Counted from the first letter of the stretch, positions 25,408 to 36,454 are shown. The stretch is 64,000 nucleotides of DNA from Ammoniphilus sp. CFH 90114 (GCF_004123195.1 NZ_SDLI01000005.1:31999-95998), one strand, 5' to 3'. The notes: generated by a model not told the origin, from the letters alone. Numbers and translations: made by a program.

Positions 25408-26619
25408 ATGAAACGAAAGGTGAATGATAACGTGAATGTCGAATCTTTTTTTTCTAAACATAGTAAAGAAGCACTGAAGAATGATCCACCGGGGGAGTGG
25501 ATGCCAACGATTCCAGAGGGGTGCATCCGTCTAAGCTCTGGCTACCCGGCGCCTCATCTTGTACCGGTGGAAGAGATCAAGACTGCAGCAATTAGCCTGC
25601 TTGAAGAAGAGAAGGATCTACCGTTGCATTATTTAGGAAGTCCTAAAAAGAAAAAACTGAATGAGCTGATCCGAGAAAGGTTGGCTTTACGTGGGATACA
25701 GGTTTCAGAAAAAGAGCTGTTAATTACATCCGGTGCCTGTCAGGCGATTGATCTTATTGCTCGGATACTCATCGACGATCAAACCCTTGTGGCCGTCGAA
25801 GCCCCCACGTATATGGAAGCGTTAGAGATTTTTCGGAACTACACGACTCATTTTATTAGTATTCCAGTGGACGAGCATGGACTACAAACGGACCTCTTAG
25901 AAAATCTACTAGAAGAGCGGAAACAAAAAGGACTCAGCCTTCCACGGTTTTTATATACCATTCCCACGTTCCAAAACCCAACAGGCACGACGATGACAGA
26001 AGAGCGACGAAAGCATGTATTGGAGTTAGCGGTCAAATACAACTTCCTTATTTTAGAGGATGACGCCTACGGGGAATTATACTTTAAAACACATGCTACC
26101 CCATTAAAAGCGATGGATTCTGATGGTCGTGTCCTCCATGTTGGCTCTTTATCGAAAGTCGTAGCCCCTGGCATGCGAATTGGATGGACAGCGGCAGCAC
26201 CTGAATTTATTAAGGCTATGGCTTGGTTCAAAAAGGATCTGGACCATCCCTTTGCTCAAGCCACGATGGCTGCTTATCTAGAGAGAACGGATATGAGAGA
26301 GCGATTAGAAACCTTAAGAGCCACCTATCAGGCCAAATGCTCCGTCTTACTTTCTGCACTCGAAGAATACTTGCCGAAATCGGTTTTCTGGTATGTGCCA
26401 GAGGGCGGATATTTTGTATGGCTCAGAGTTGCAGCCGATACTTCCGAATTATTAGCTCAAGCATTGGAAGAAGGGGTATCCTATGTGCCTGGAAAATATT
26501 TCTTTCTGATTCAAGAAGAGGGAGTAGAATATCTTCGCCTCTCCTTTAGCTATGCGGATGAAAAGACGATCATCGAAGGAGTTAAAAGACTAGGTAGAGT
26601 TCTTAGAGAGGTCGAGTAA
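25408..26619 (+). CDS. PLP-dependent aminotransferase, class I/II (LysN/MocR-core type)
   Basis: Fold-type I aminotransferase of about 400 residues. The PLP lysine lies in VGSLSKVVAPGMRIGW near residue 247. Asn/Asp/Tyr contacts are in IPTFQNPTGTTM and LILEDDAYGELYF. The sequence resembles the aminotransferase part of MocR regulators and 2-aminoadipate/aromatic aminotransferases, but no N-terminal wHTH is present, so it is an enzyme. The start is uncertain: ATG 25408 or GTG 25432, which has AAAGGTGA upstream. The substrate is unknown. Confidence 0.88.
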   Translation: MKRKVNDNVNVESFFSKHSKEALKNDPPGEWMPTIPEGCIRLSSGYPAPHLVPVEEIKTAAISLLEEEKDLPLHYLGSPKKKKLNELIRERLALRGIQVSEKELLITSGACQAIDLIARILIDDQTLVAVEAPTYMEALEIFRNYTTHFISIPVDEHGLQTDLLENLLEERKQKGLSLPRFLYTIPTFQNPTGTTMTEERRKHVLELAVKYNFLILEDDAYGELYFKTHATPLKAMDSDGRVLHVGSLSKVVAPGMRIGWTAAAPEFIKAMAWFKKDLDHPFAQATMAAYLERTDMRERLETLRATYQAKCSVLLSALEEYLPKSVFWYVPEGGYFVWLRVAADTSELLAQALEEGVSYVPGKYFFLIQEEGVEYLRLSFSYADEKTIIEGVKRLGRVLREVE

Positions 26620-26899
26620 GCAGGCTTTGCTGTCTGTGCAGATCGAAAGTCGATGATCGTCAACAGCGAAGTGCGAAGTGAGGTTAAGGGAATTTAATAT
26701 GATGAAAACAAACGAAGAAAGACACCACACGATGGTGTCTCTCTTATTTGTAGAGGATGTGATATACCCTTGTAGGGCGAAGGAACTTCGCTAAGTTTGC
26801 CTTGATAAGTAATCTTGGGGTTAGTAGACGTATGTTATGTTGATAGAAAATGGCAAAATGGGCCGGAATCTTTGCAATAAAAGAGTCGTGGAGAATAAA
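26620..26899. other. Intergenic region with a short hairpin
   Basis: A perfect AGACACCA-cacga-TGGTGTCT hairpin at 26720-26740 followed by CTCTTATTTG is a possible terminator for the aminotransferase gene. Nothing else is supported. Confidence 0.45.
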
Positions 26900-27385
26900 T
26901 TATCTGACGATTTCTGCAGCTGTTATTTCTCTATTAAACGCTCTAATTCCATCACCAGCTGGACCCACTCCTTCTGATGGCGGTATTACAACTATATAAC
27001 AGTACGTATGGGTACCAACCGGAACATTTTTGTCTACGCAAGTAATTGTAGTGGTCGTTCTGCTAGGTACATCATTAATTCTACCATTAGCATCTGAGGT
27101 GCTGCATACAAGGTGTTCATTGCTTTCCCCAAAATTACGCCAAATTTCAAATCGATATTCTTTTTGTGTTTCTGAAACATTACCTTGGCTACTTCTTCGC
27201 AAAGCGAGCCACTCGATATAGGCTGTCAACCAAACGTCATCGTTCATCATAACGTTATCTAGTGTTGTGCAAACTAATGGAATTCTTACGGTTACCGTAG
27301 TGCCGCCAAATAAATCATCTCCTCCTACCGATTCCATTTTATTGGAATTAAAGTTTACCAATTTCCCTGCAAAATTTATTCCCAT
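26900..27385 (-). CDS. Hypothetical beta-rich protein
   Basis: Unrecognised 161-residue protein with no signal peptide or membrane segment. Strand-like alternation (TVTVRIPLVCTTLDN, EYRFEIWRNF, TTTITCVDKNVPVGTHTYCYIVVIPP) suggests an Ig/jelly-roll-like fold of the sort seen in spore-surface or tail-like structural proteins. Four cysteines are present. A ribosome site (GAAGGAGTGAAG) lies directly upstream of the ATG. Followed by array 2 on its upstream side. No function assigned. Confidence 0.7.
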   Translation of the reverse strand: MGINFAGKLVNFNSNKMESVGGDDLFGGTTVTVRIPLVCTTLDNVMMNDDVWLTAYIEWLALRRSSQGNVSETQKEYRFEIWRNFGESNEHLVCSTSDANGRINDVPSRTTTTITCVDKNVPVGTHTYCYIVVIPPSEGVGPAGDGIRAFNREITAAEIVR

Positions 27386-27582
27386 TTCTTCACTCCTTCA
27401 GCCGGTTATCCGCGGAAAATCCACGTTTGTTGCATGGGGAACATAGATATCCTTGAGTGTACAGTTTCCACTAAGTATATGTTACAACTCTATTCAACAA
27501 TCCAAGTGTTGGTATGGACATTCGTCTAGAATCTTGTTGTCAGGTGGAAAAAATTTTAAAATATTTATGCTTTTAGCTTCGA

Positions 27583-28170
27583 GTCGCGAATACGAAGTAG
27601 CCTCATTCGGACAGCGCAAGCCTAAGCTCAATGCTGTCAGAATCCGAGCCTCATTCGGACTAGGTAAGCCCCAACAACGTCAATCCAGTCAGAAAACGAG
27701 CCTCATTCGGACAGCGCAAGTCCCAACAAGCTTAATCCAGTCAGAATCCAAGCCTCATTCTGACAAGGCAAGCCTGAACAAGCTCGATCCAGTCAGAAAA
27801 TGAGCCTCATTCGGACAAGGCAAGTCCCAACAAGCTTAATCCAGTCAGAAAACGAGCCTTATTCGGACAAGGCAAGTCACACCAAGCTTAATCCAGTCAG
27901 AAAACGAGCCTCATTCGGACAAGGCAAGTCACACCAAGCTTAATCCAGTCAGAATCCAAGCCTTATTCGGACAGCGCAAGTCCCAACAAGGTGGATCCAG
28001 TCAGAAAACGAGCCTTATTCGGACAAGGCAAGTCACACCAAGCTTAATCCAGTCAGAATCCGAGCCTCATTCGGACAGCACAAGCCTTAACAAGGTGGAT
28101 CCAGTCAGAATCCCAGCCTCATTCTGACAGGGCAAGCCTCAATAAGCTGGGTCCAGTCAGAATCCCAGCC
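27583..28170 (+). repeat. 52-bp tandem repeat array 2 (largest)
   Basis: GTCAGAA occurs at 27636, 27688, 27740, 27792, 27844, 27896, 27948, 28000, 28052, 28104 and 28156: eleven units at exactly 52 bases, with a degenerate unit at 27583. The unit reads about GTCAGAAAACGAGCCTCATT, CGGACAAGGCAAGTC, CCAACAAGCTTAATCCA. Open frames across it are by-products of the repeat. It occupies the upstream part of the 1.49-kb gap 27386-28872. Confidence 0.95.
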
Positions 28171-28196
28171 TTTTCCACTGTAGGGTTTGCTTCTGC

Positions 28197-28230
28197 GATA
28201 CCCCCTCAGGTAGGGGGTTGAACCTAATTG
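28197..28230 (+). repeat. Dispersed head element (ACCCCC-type)
   Basis: GATACCCCCTCAGGTAGGGG...TTGAACC follows array 2, as a related sequence follows array 1. Confidence 0.55.
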
Positions 28231-28337
28231 AGAGCACCTCATCACGGGTTGGAACCGAAAGTTAACTACAACAAAGGAAATCAAAAATGAAGCCATTAGC
28301 GGGTAAAGGATAAATTGATGATATCAGTTTTGGTGAG

Positions 28338-28363
28338 AAGCCTGGGGTAAGTGACCCAGGCTT
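28338..28363 (+). terminator. Hairpin, possible terminator
   Basis: AAGCCTGGGGT-aagtg-ACCCAGGCTT with a weak T-tail (GAGCTTTATTT). There is no clear plus-strand gene upstream. Confidence 0.45.
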
Positions 28364-28400
28364 GAGCTTTATTTCATGGCAAAAAAGCTGGATGGACTAA

Positions 28401-28446
28401 CGGATTGTCCCTCAGTTGAATAGATCGCGAAGTACTTTACGATAAC
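28401..28446. repeat. Dispersed palindromic element, copy 4 (partial)
   Basis: TGTCCCTCAGTTGAATAGATCGCGAAGTACTTTACGATAAC-like sequence (broken here into its recognisable parts: GTCCCTCAGTTGA and GCGAAGTACTTTACGATAAC) matches the right half of copies 1 and 3. Confidence 0.55.
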
Positions 28447-28576
28447 GTACACTTTTCTCATGAGTATGCGGACATACGATCCCTTACTCACACTAAAACC
28501 AGCCATCCTAAGTGACAATGGGACATACGATTCCTTACTAGACGAAGATCGAACGGATGAAGGCCTAATTCCTTAT

Positions 28577-28675
28577 AATAAAGGACTGTATGTACGCAAG
28601 GAGTTAAAAACCCTTCATTTTTACATCGATAACGGATTCTATGTCCGCCACCGGCAAAAAGCTCCACACTTCTCC
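28577..28675. repeat. Dispersed repeat pair, copy A
   Basis: ATAAAGGACTGTATGTACGC, AAGGAGTTAAAAACCCTTCA and CTATGTCCGCCACCGGCAAA recur in the same order at 51717-51812. Upstream, GGACATACGATCCCTTACT is repeated at 28469 and 28521. The open frame across it (28460-28717) has no ribosome site, and I treat it as non-coding. Confidence 0.6.
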
Positions 28676-28872
28676 TTGGGGATGATGGACAAGCCCTCAG
28701 ATGAGTATTCCCCTTAGATGAGTATGCCCCTACATGAATCCGCCCAGGGTCCTTCTGCGATCGGTCCATAAGTTGTTGAGCGGCATATTAACATCATGTT
28801 CCTTTTGCAACATAATAATTGAACTATTCGTCTAATTGAAGTCAATTTAAATAGAAAGTGAGGAGGTAGAAA

Positions 28873-29082
28873 ATGATTAAAGGGTTTTTAGGCATTCTTT
28901 TTGCGTTATTGGGTGCTTGTGGACTGTTTTGGTGGCACGAAGTTTTATGGAGTAGCGGTGGACCCGATGAAGGAAGAAATGTGATTCAATATATCACTCC
29001 ATATTTTATAACAAGTGTAATTTTATTTGTTGGTTTATATTTTTTTATTAGGTCAGTTAATAAGTTTATTCGTCGAATATAA
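28873..29082 (+). CDS. Small membrane protein
   Basis: A 69-residue protein with two hydrophobic segments (about residues 4-21 and 43-60) and a basic C-terminus (RSVNKFIRRI). GAGGAGGTAG precedes the ATG, a strong site. It lies 84 bases before another membrane-protein gene. Not recognised; no function assigned. Confidence 0.75.
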   Translation: MIKGFLGILFALLGACGLFWWHEVLWSSGGPDEGRNVIQYITPYFITSVILFVGLYFFIRSVNKFIRRI

Positions 29083-29166
29083 GAGAGGTCTGCTATTAAC
29101 GGAGGGCAATGGTTTAACGATTCTTGGCGGCTGTAATACTCTCATAACAAAGGGGGGAAAGAAAGA

Positions 29167-29565
29167 GTGAGAAACACAAATATACTTAACATATTGGTAG
29201 GCGTATTGGCAATTCTAACGGGATTTCTTTATGTCTTACGTTTATTTGGTCCGACAGAATCAGAAGTGGTTAGTTGGAGATTATTGGCCGTTGTTATTGG
29301 AGGAATAGTTGTTTTCTTAGGGAGGATTGAAACCAAGGTTACTAATTTTTTACAGGGAGCATTCGTATGTTTTCTGGTGTTCATTCAAGTACCTCCAATC
29401 TTCCTATGGTTTGCCTTCCACGGCAGCGGTATATCCGATGGAACCCCACCAAGTAATTTTGTAGCACACTGGATATTTGCAACACCTCACATCGCAATTG
29501 CCTTATTGGGTATCATTGTCATTGTTTCTTTATTTAAAAAAAATACAACTAGAGCATCTTCTTAA
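29167..29565 (+). CDS. Membrane protein of unknown function
   Basis: A 132-residue protein with four predicted transmembrane helices (about 7-26, 39-54, 62-84 and 105-123). The GTG start has GGGGGGAAAG upstream. It is probably co-transcribed with the preceding small membrane gene. Unrecognised family. Confidence 0.7.
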   Translation: MRNTNILNILVGVLAILTGFLYVLRLFGPTESEVVSWRLLAVVIGGIVVFLGRIETKVTNFLQGAFVCFLVFIQVPPIFLWFAFHGSGISDGTPPSNFVAHWIFATPHIAIALLGIIVIVSLFKKNTTRASS

Positions 29566-29656
29566 ACGATGGGATTCGGTCCTAACCGATATTGTCATAA
29601 TCACAAAAAACTCGTATAGTATTACGTGTAGGGGTATTACAGCAATCCTAGAGAGG

Positions 29657-29764
29657 GTGGTAACACTGAAACGATTATGGAACTATCTATGACCATCACA
29701 AAAACTACTGCTCCTGGCAGGAGTAGGATTTGTTGTTTATAATCTAGTGGAGTTTTTGCTTTAA
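29657..29764 (+). pseudogene. Small membrane-protein ORF with an in-frame TGA
   Basis: GTG at 29657 reads VVTLKRLWNYL, then TGA (29690-29692), then continues in the same frame as PSQKLLLLAGVGFVVYNLVEFLL and a TAA at 29762. Changing TGA to CGA would give a 35-residue single-helix protein. AGAGAGG lies close upstream. It may be a decayed small gene or chance. Confidence 0.3.
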
Positions 29765-29766
29765 CG

Positions 29767-29801
29767 ATAAAAAGCCTATCCGTTTATTCACTGGTAGGCT
29801 T
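29767..29801 (-). terminator. Terminator of the biotin operon
   Basis: On the minus strand: AAGCCTACC...GGATAGGCTT stem (one bulge) followed by TTTATCG. It lies 23 bases after the bioD stop. Confidence 0.75.
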
Positions 29802-29823
29802 CTTGTTATTTACATTATAGGTC

Positions 29824-31679
<1,856 letters not shown>

Positions 31680-31683
31680 GATG

Positions 31684-33030
31684 CTAGGCTCCTTCCGTGA
31701 CAGACAGAATGCCTTGTCGGAGGATATCGACCATCTCCGTCAGTTCGCTATCACGGCTGGAGAGAGGAGGCATAAACACGATCGTGTCGCCCATTGGACG
31801 AGTCAGCATGCCCAGTTCGCGAAGCTTCAGGCTCACTTGATAACCGGTTCGGTTCGCCCATTCAAACGGTTGCTTCGTTTCTTTATCCGCTACGAGTTCC
31901 AACCCGCACATTAACCCAATCTGGCGGATATCTCCAACATGCTTGAGTTCTTGGAAAGAAGAGAGGAGCTTTTTGACATAGGCTGCTTTTTCCTGAACCT
32001 GCTCAATCAGATTCATTTGCTCAAACAGCTCCAAATTAGCTAACGCTACGGCACAACCTAATTGATTGCCGGTATAAGAATGACCGTGAAAGAAGGTCTT
32101 AAGCTCTGTATAATCGGCGTAGAAGGCTTCATAGATCCGCTCGGTGGTCATCGTTACGGCAACCGGCAAGTAACCTCCAGTCAAGCCTTTCCCTGCGGTC
32201 ATGATGTCAGGGGTAACCTGCTCATGATCACAAGCAAACATCTCGCCAGTCCGCCCAAATCCTGTAGCCACCTCATCGGCGATCAACAGGACATCATACT
32301 TCCGACATAGTCGGGCAGCGCCTGCCAGGTATCCTTCCGGCATGAGCACCATCCCGCCGGCCCCTTGCATCATAGGTTCTAGAATGATGGCCGCGATGTC
32401 CTCATGGTGCTCCATCAAGAGCTGTTCTAGTTCGGCGAGGCAAGCATCTCTGCAGATCGTGGCATCCCCGCTCGGATGTCGGTATACATAAGGGTAAGAA
32501 ACCTTGTAACTATCAAATAGCAGAGGCTGGTAAACCTGATGGAAAATATCGATAGAACCGACGCTTATTGCCCCGATGGTATCGCCATGGTACCCGTTTT
32601 TCATCGTCACGAATTTGCTTTTTTTCTTAATCCCTCGATTTTGCCAATATTGAAATGCCATTTTCAGTGCGATTTCCACGGAAGCCGCTCCGCTGTCCGA
32701 GTAGAAAACACGTGTGAGGCCGGGCGGTGCGATCTTGACCAGCCGCTCGGCGAGTTCTGTAGCGGGAATATTCGTCATGCCGAGCAGGGTGGAGTGAGCA
32801 ATGCGATCTAGCTGCTGACGAATTGCTTCATCGAGCTCTTTTTTTCTATGGCCATGGACATTAAGCCATACCGAGGAAAAAGCATCGTAATACTCTTTTC
32901 CTTCGGTATCCTTGAGCTTCACGCCTTCGCCGCTTTCAATAATCAAGGGATTGGCATCATAATCTTTCATTTGGGTAAAAGGGAGCCAAAGATGTTTTCG
33001 GCTCTTTTCAAGCAAGGTTTCGTGTTTCAT
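31684..33030 (-). CDS. bioA: Adenosylmethionine-8-amino-7-oxononanoate transaminase BioA
   Basis: PLP aminotransferase that makes 7,8-diaminopelargonate with SAM as amino donor. [10 protein letters not shown], a hallmark of BioA, is near residue 14, [13 protein letters not shown] near 142, [16 protein letters not shown] near 248 and the PLP lysine in [13 protein letters not shown] near 277. The start at 33030 forms an ATGA overlap with the bioW stop and has GGGAGG upstream; the ATG at 33048 lacks a site. About 448 residues. Confidence 0.95.
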   Translation of the reverse strand: MKHETLLEKSRKHLWLPFTQMKDYDANPLIIESGEGVKLKDTEGKEYYDAFSSVWLNVHGHRKKELDEAIRQQLDRIAHSTLLGMTNIPATELAERLVKIAPPGLTRVFYSDSGAASVEIALKMAFQYWQNRGIKKKSKFVTMKNGYHGDTIGAISVGSIDIFHQVYQPLLFDSYKVSYPYVYRHPSGDATICRDACLAELEQLLMEHHEDIAAIILEPMMQGAGGMVLMPEGYLAGAARLCRKYDVLLIADEVATGFGRTGEMFACDHEQVTPDIMTAGKGLTGGYLPVAVTMTTERIYEAFYADYTELKTFFHGHSYTGNQLGCAVALANLELFEQMNLIEQVQEKAAYVKKLLSSFQELKHVGDIRQIGLMCGLELVADKETKQPFEWANRTGYQVSLKLRELGMLTRPMGDTIVFMPPLSSRDSELTEMVDILRQGILSVTEGA

Positions 33031-33800
33031 GGTCGTCCGCCCTCCCATCCGATCCAGATCGGTGTTTTTTCCAAATAATGAATATACTCATCGACATCAA
33101 GGCCCGGCTGAACAAAGAATACCCTTCCTCCTGTCGACTCCCCGAGCTTCTTTAAGTGGGGGATCCGCCGATACCCTAATTTATCGCTTGCAACATAGCC
33201 TGTCACATAGTCGGGGTCATCTGACCAGCAGAGCTCAGCGAGTGTGTAAGGGGAGTAAGCTACCTTCGTTGCCAGTGCCAAGGCTTCTCGTACACGTAGG
33301 GAACCCAACGGTACATGAATCTTTACCCATTCTTCATGGGATGAAGCATCCCAATCCATTCGGGATACCCGAACACCTTTCTGTTCCCGCTTATCTAATC
33401 GGGTTCCGGTAACGGCGTCCATAATGATAGCTCCTCTCAGATCTTCTGACTGCTGAAGCTCGTTTAGGCCTAGTTCTGCTGCCGCTCTTGAAACACCCGA
33501 CTCTACCAATAAATTGAGGGCCTTGGCCCGGCAGACGTCGACTTGATGACCTCCCTCCGTTGCTACAGGCAGGGGAGGCACGTAGACTTCCGCGTACGGC
33601 ATCTTCTCCACGACCACCTGGATAAAATCTGCATTTCCCCGGCTGTGACCCATGGATTTTGTCAGGAGTTCCGCTACGAGCAATTGCACCTCGGATTCAC
33701 GGGCTAGTCGTTCTCCACCGGAAATGTGTCGTCCACCCTGTTCGTGGGGTCCGCCTTCCGCTGCTCTCATGCGGATACTATAAAGAGGATTTTCTAACAT
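33027..33800 (-). CDS. bioW: 6-carboxyhexanoate--CoA ligase (pimeloyl-CoA synthetase) BioW
   Basis: Activates pimelate to pimeloyl-CoA with [29 protein letters not shown] at the N-terminus (spanning about residues 6-31) and [14 protein letters not shown] near 48 match the BioW family. About 257 residues is usual. I prefer the start at 33800 (MLENPLYS), consistent with known BioW N-termini, over 33818. It overlaps the end of the upstream membrane-protein gene. It implies that the cell uses free pimelate rather than a BioC/BioH route, at least here. Confidence 0.93.
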   Translation of the reverse strand: MLENPLYSIRMRAAEGGPHEQGGRHISGGERLARESEVQLLVAELLTKSMGHSRGNADFIQVVVEKMPYAEVYVPPLPVATEGGHQVDVCRAKALNLLVESGVSRAAAELGLNELQQSEDLRGAIIMDAVTGTRLDKREQKGVRVSRMDWDASSHEEWVKIHVPLGSLRVREALALATKVAYSPYTLAELCWSDDPDYVTGYVASDKLGYRRIPHLKKLGESTGGRVFFVQPGLDVDEYIHYLEKTPIWIGWEGGRP

Positions 33801-34284
33801 AACTAAGACTACCTCCACTTGTATGTTTTACTCGTTGCAGCAGCTTGTATAGGGGCCAGACAGCAATAGCGGTAAACACCATGCCCGGAATAGCGGCCAG
33901 GAGCAATGGCCAGGCTTCAACACCTAGCGTCAGCGAGAGGACCCAGCGAGCCGTCACTGAACCAATGGGACCAGCCAACAGCAACACGGGCAAGGAGGTT
34001 CCCAATAGGGCGACAAGCCCTCCAGCTACAAAGCGAAACACCATGGCGATTTCAACATTTAATAAATTGTGGATCCCGAGGAAGAACAGGACCAGGCTAG
34101 AAAGAATCCCAGCAGTAATATAGCGTCTAAAGCCAAACACACCAGCAATGGCAACGGCTAAAGGGGCAGACAGCTGAAAGTCCGAACCCGGAATGCCGCT
34201 AGGAATTTTGAAAAAACCGGCAACCGTAATGAGCGCCGCCAGCAGCCCAATCTGAGCGATATCCAGAGGGGTCCATCTTTTCAT
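33778..34284 (-). CDS. Biotin-operon membrane protein, ECF S-component-like (biotin or pimelate uptake?)
   Basis: A 168-residue protein with about five hydrophobic helices, starting LDIAQIGLLAALITVAGFFKIP, the style of ECF-transporter S components such as BioY. I do not see the full BioY signature, so the name is not assigned. It is the first gene downstream of the BirA operator and overlaps bioW, so biotin-controlled uptake of biotin or of the BioW substrate pimelate is a reasonable inference. AGGAGGAAG lies eight bases before the ATG. No ECF ATPase genes are nearby. Confidence 0.75.
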   Translation of the reverse strand: MKRWTPLDIAQIGLLAALITVAGFFKIPSGIPGSDFQLSAPLAVAIAGVFGFRRYITAGILSSLVLFFLGIHNLLNVEIAMVFRFVAGGLVALLGTSLPVLLLAGPIGSVTARWVLSLTLGVEAWPLLLAAIPGMVFTAIAVWPLYKLLQRVKHTSGGSLSYVRKSSL

Positions 34285-34306
34285 GGTGTTTCTTCCTCCT
34301 ATCTTT

Positions 34307-34336
34307 TGTTAACCTTAATTATAATTTTGGTTAACA
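34307..34336 (-). promoter_or_regulatory. BirA operator of the biotin operon
   Basis: Perfect inverted repeat TGTTAACC - 14 bases - GGTTAACA, matching the Gram-positive BirA consensus. The spacer contains TATAAT on the minus strand (complement of 34318-34323), so BirA binding would cover the -10 element. Confidence 0.92.
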
Positions 34337-34703
34337 TATTAAAACTATTAAATCATGATAGGGAAAGGGAGTCAATATTATCCAGATGCGAAGAGAAAGT
34401 TAGGGAAAACAGACCTATTAGTCAACTAAGCCGGTATTTTCCGTAATTTTAAATCACGTAGTTTCCACCTATTTCTAAACATTACTTATGTTGCAATTCG
34501 GAATATACCAACATAGGTTGAAAATTAAAATCAAACTAAGCTATCATAATAATAGATATAGCATGTAATGTTGAGGGAACACCTAAGGACTATGCGTGAA
34601 GTCATTAAGCAAAACTACCGCCTATTACTGTAATCAGACCAGCATCTATGGGTACTGGTTTTTTGTTTTCAAATAATAATTTAACAATTTAAAACATTCT
34701 ATA
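34337..34703. other. Intergenic stretch with a terminator-like hairpin
   Basis: AT-rich region with no supported gene. ACCAG...CTGGT (34638-34659) followed by TTTTTTG at 34658-34666 on the plus strand looks like a terminator, preceded by about 100 bases of possible leader RNA (34560-34637) that match no riboswitch class I know. Confidence 0.4.
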
Positions 34704-34733
34704 TTGACACTTGTAAGACAAGGCGACTATAAT
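34704..34733 (+). promoter_or_regulatory. Sigma-A promoter of the aldehyde dehydrogenase gene
   Basis: TTGACA (34704-34709), 18-bp spacer, TATAAT (34728-34733). A GntR-type operator follows immediately. Confidence 0.75.
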
Positions 34734-34743
34734 TAAAACAAGA

Positions 34744-34758
34744 TCGTCGACAATATTG
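34744..34758 (+). promoter_or_regulatory. Operator site A (GntR-type)
   Basis: TCGTCGACAATATTG, just downstream of the -10 and covering the expected transcription start. It matches sites B, C and D of the island (core TTGTTGACAATATTG). Confidence 0.65.
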
Positions 34759-34975
34759 CATGCAATTAGGAGGTGTTATTTTACCGGGGTTGGGTTTTGT
34801 TGAGCTCCTGATTCTCAAACCTGAGGGAAGTCCCCCATTTTCAGGGGCATTCGAGCTTAGCAAACTCCAACACGACTCTGTTTCCGTACATAGGTGAATG
34901 CCACAATAGAAGACGTTAAAGTTGAATTCGCTTTCATCCTGCCAAAATAAGACCGTGTAGAGAGGGGAATATGCT

Positions 34976-36454
34976 GTGGAAAATACTGTACTTGCTGTTC
35001 ACGCTATTATTAATGGGGAAAAGAGAGTAACCGAAAAACAATATGCTCGTGAGAATCCGACCAATCCAGAGGAGATCGTGGGCTACGCGCCGCTCAATAC
35101 GGTGGACGATGCGAAGGCTGCTATTGATGCGGCTGCTAATGCCTTTAAGTCCTGGAGAAGTACCTCAATCGAGGAACGTATTGAACGAATGCAAAAGGCG
35201 ATCCAAAAGCTGAAGGAAGCTGTACCGGAGCTCTCGGAGCTGCTTTGTCGAGAGCATGGCAAACCGCTCTATGACGCTCATGGCGAGTTTTTCGTCGCGA
35301 CTTTGTGGATGGAATATGCTTGCAACACGGTAAGGGAAGTGCTCAAGGAGAAGGTGCAGGAGCATGATCATGGCAAGACAATCATTACACGTGATCCGAT
35401 GGGTGTGGTTTCGGCTATTTTCCCATGGAATTATCCGATCTCTCTTTCTACTATAAAAATCGCACCTGCCTTATTGACAGGCAATACGGTTGTACTTAAA
35501 CCAAGTCCCTTTGCACCGCTTGCGGTCAGCAAGGCCATTGAAATAATGGCTTCCGAGTTTCCACCTGGCGTGATCAATATGGTTCATGGTGAAACCGATG
35601 TCGGTAAAGAATTGACCTCCAATCCAAAAGTAGCCAAGATTGCCTTCACGGGAGGTACTGAAACGGCAAGGCATATTATGAAGTCTGCAGCTGATACGAT
35701 TAAGAATATGACGCTTGAGCTTGGAGGAAACGATGCCGCTATCTTCCTCCCGGATTTTGATGTGAACGACGAGCAAGCGATGCGCCGGATTGTCATATCC
35801 AACTTTCTCAACAACGGTCAAATCTGTATGATTGCCAAGCGTGTTTACGTGCACCGTTCCATCTATCCTCAATTCGTTGAGAAGTACATTGAGGCAGCTA
35901 ATAAGTGGATTCGCATTGGCAGTCCTTTTAATCCGAATGTGACCATGGGTCCCGTGAATAATCTGGCTCAGCTGCAGTTTGTCCAAGGGTTAGTTAATGA
36001 TGCGAATAATCGTGGAGCTGAGGTGATTCCTCTAGGCCAGATACTAGAGCCGGAGGTTTATGAAAGGGGCTACTTCTTACAGCCAACGGTTGTCCTAAAT
36101 GCAAATGATCACGATCGGATTGTGGTGGAAGAGCAATTCGGCCCTACGGTACCTATCTTGCCTTATGATGACGAAGATCAAGTCATCGCTTTAGTAAATG
36201 ATAGTATTTACGGCCTGACCAGCTCAGTTTGGGGAGAGGAAAAACATGCCATTCAGGTGGCGAGACGCATTGAGGCAGGGACAACCATGATTAATACAGC
36301 CGCCATTATGGGACTAGATGTCCAATTCCCATTCGGGGGAGTGAAGCAGTCGGGAATCGGTCGTGAATATGGTGATGAAGGTCTCTTAGCCTATGTAGAA
36401 ACCCATGTGATAAATGTTCCTAAGTATTTAGATCTACCTCATATTCCTGAATAA
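34976..36454 (+). CDS. NAD(P)-dependent aldehyde dehydrogenase
   Basis: ALDH-superfamily enzyme of 492 residues. Visible: PWNYPISLSTIKIAPALLTGNTVVLKPSP near 145-173, FTGGTETA near 223, general base in LELGGNDAAIF near 245, catalytic Cys in NNGQICMIAKR near 280 and EEQFGPTVPI near 386. It probably oxidises an aromatic or aliphatic aldehyde in the island's pathway; by context an aromatic aldehyde such as a benzaldehyde is plausible (inference). The GTG start has AGAGGGGA upstream. Controlled by the promoter/operator at 34704-34758. Confidence 0.92.
   Translation: MENTVLAVHAIINGEKRVTEKQYARENPTNPEEIVGYAPLNTVDDAKAAIDAAANAFKSWRSTSIEERIERMQKAIQKLKEAVPELSELLCREHGKPLYDAHGEFFVATLWMEYACNTVREVLKEKVQEHDHGKTIITRDPMGVVSAIFPWNYPISLSTIKIAPALLTGNTVVLKPSPFAPLAVSKAIEIMASEFPPGVINMVHGETDVGKELTSNPKVAKIAFTGGTETARHIMKSAADTIKNMTLELGGNDAAIFLPDFDVNDEQAMRRIVISNFLNNGQICMIAKRVYVHRSIYPQFVEKYIEAANKWIRIGSPFNPNVTMGPVNNLAQLQFVQGLVNDANNRGAEVIPLGQILEPEVYERGYFLQPTVVLNANDHDRIVVEEQFGPTVPILPYDDEDQVIALVNDSIYGLTSSVWGEEKHAIQVARRIEAGTTMINTAAIMGLDVQFPFGGVKQSGIGREYGDEGLLAYVETHVINVPKYLDLPHIPE

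Noticed and set aside
25408-26619. MocR-type transcription regulator
   Set aside because: The aminotransferase domain is present but no N-terminal wHTH.
27583-28170. CRISPR array
   Set aside because: The 52-bp units have no alternation of identical repeats and unique spacers, and no cas genes are near; the whole unit is repeated.
28460-28717. An 85-codon open frame as a gene
   Set aside because: It lies across a dispersed repeat, has no ribosome site, and its sequence repeats at the DNA level only.
34560-34668. A riboswitch upstream of the aldehyde dehydrogenase
   Set aside because: There is a hairpin with T-run, but the preceding sequence does not match any class I know, and the promoter at 34704 lies downstream of it.
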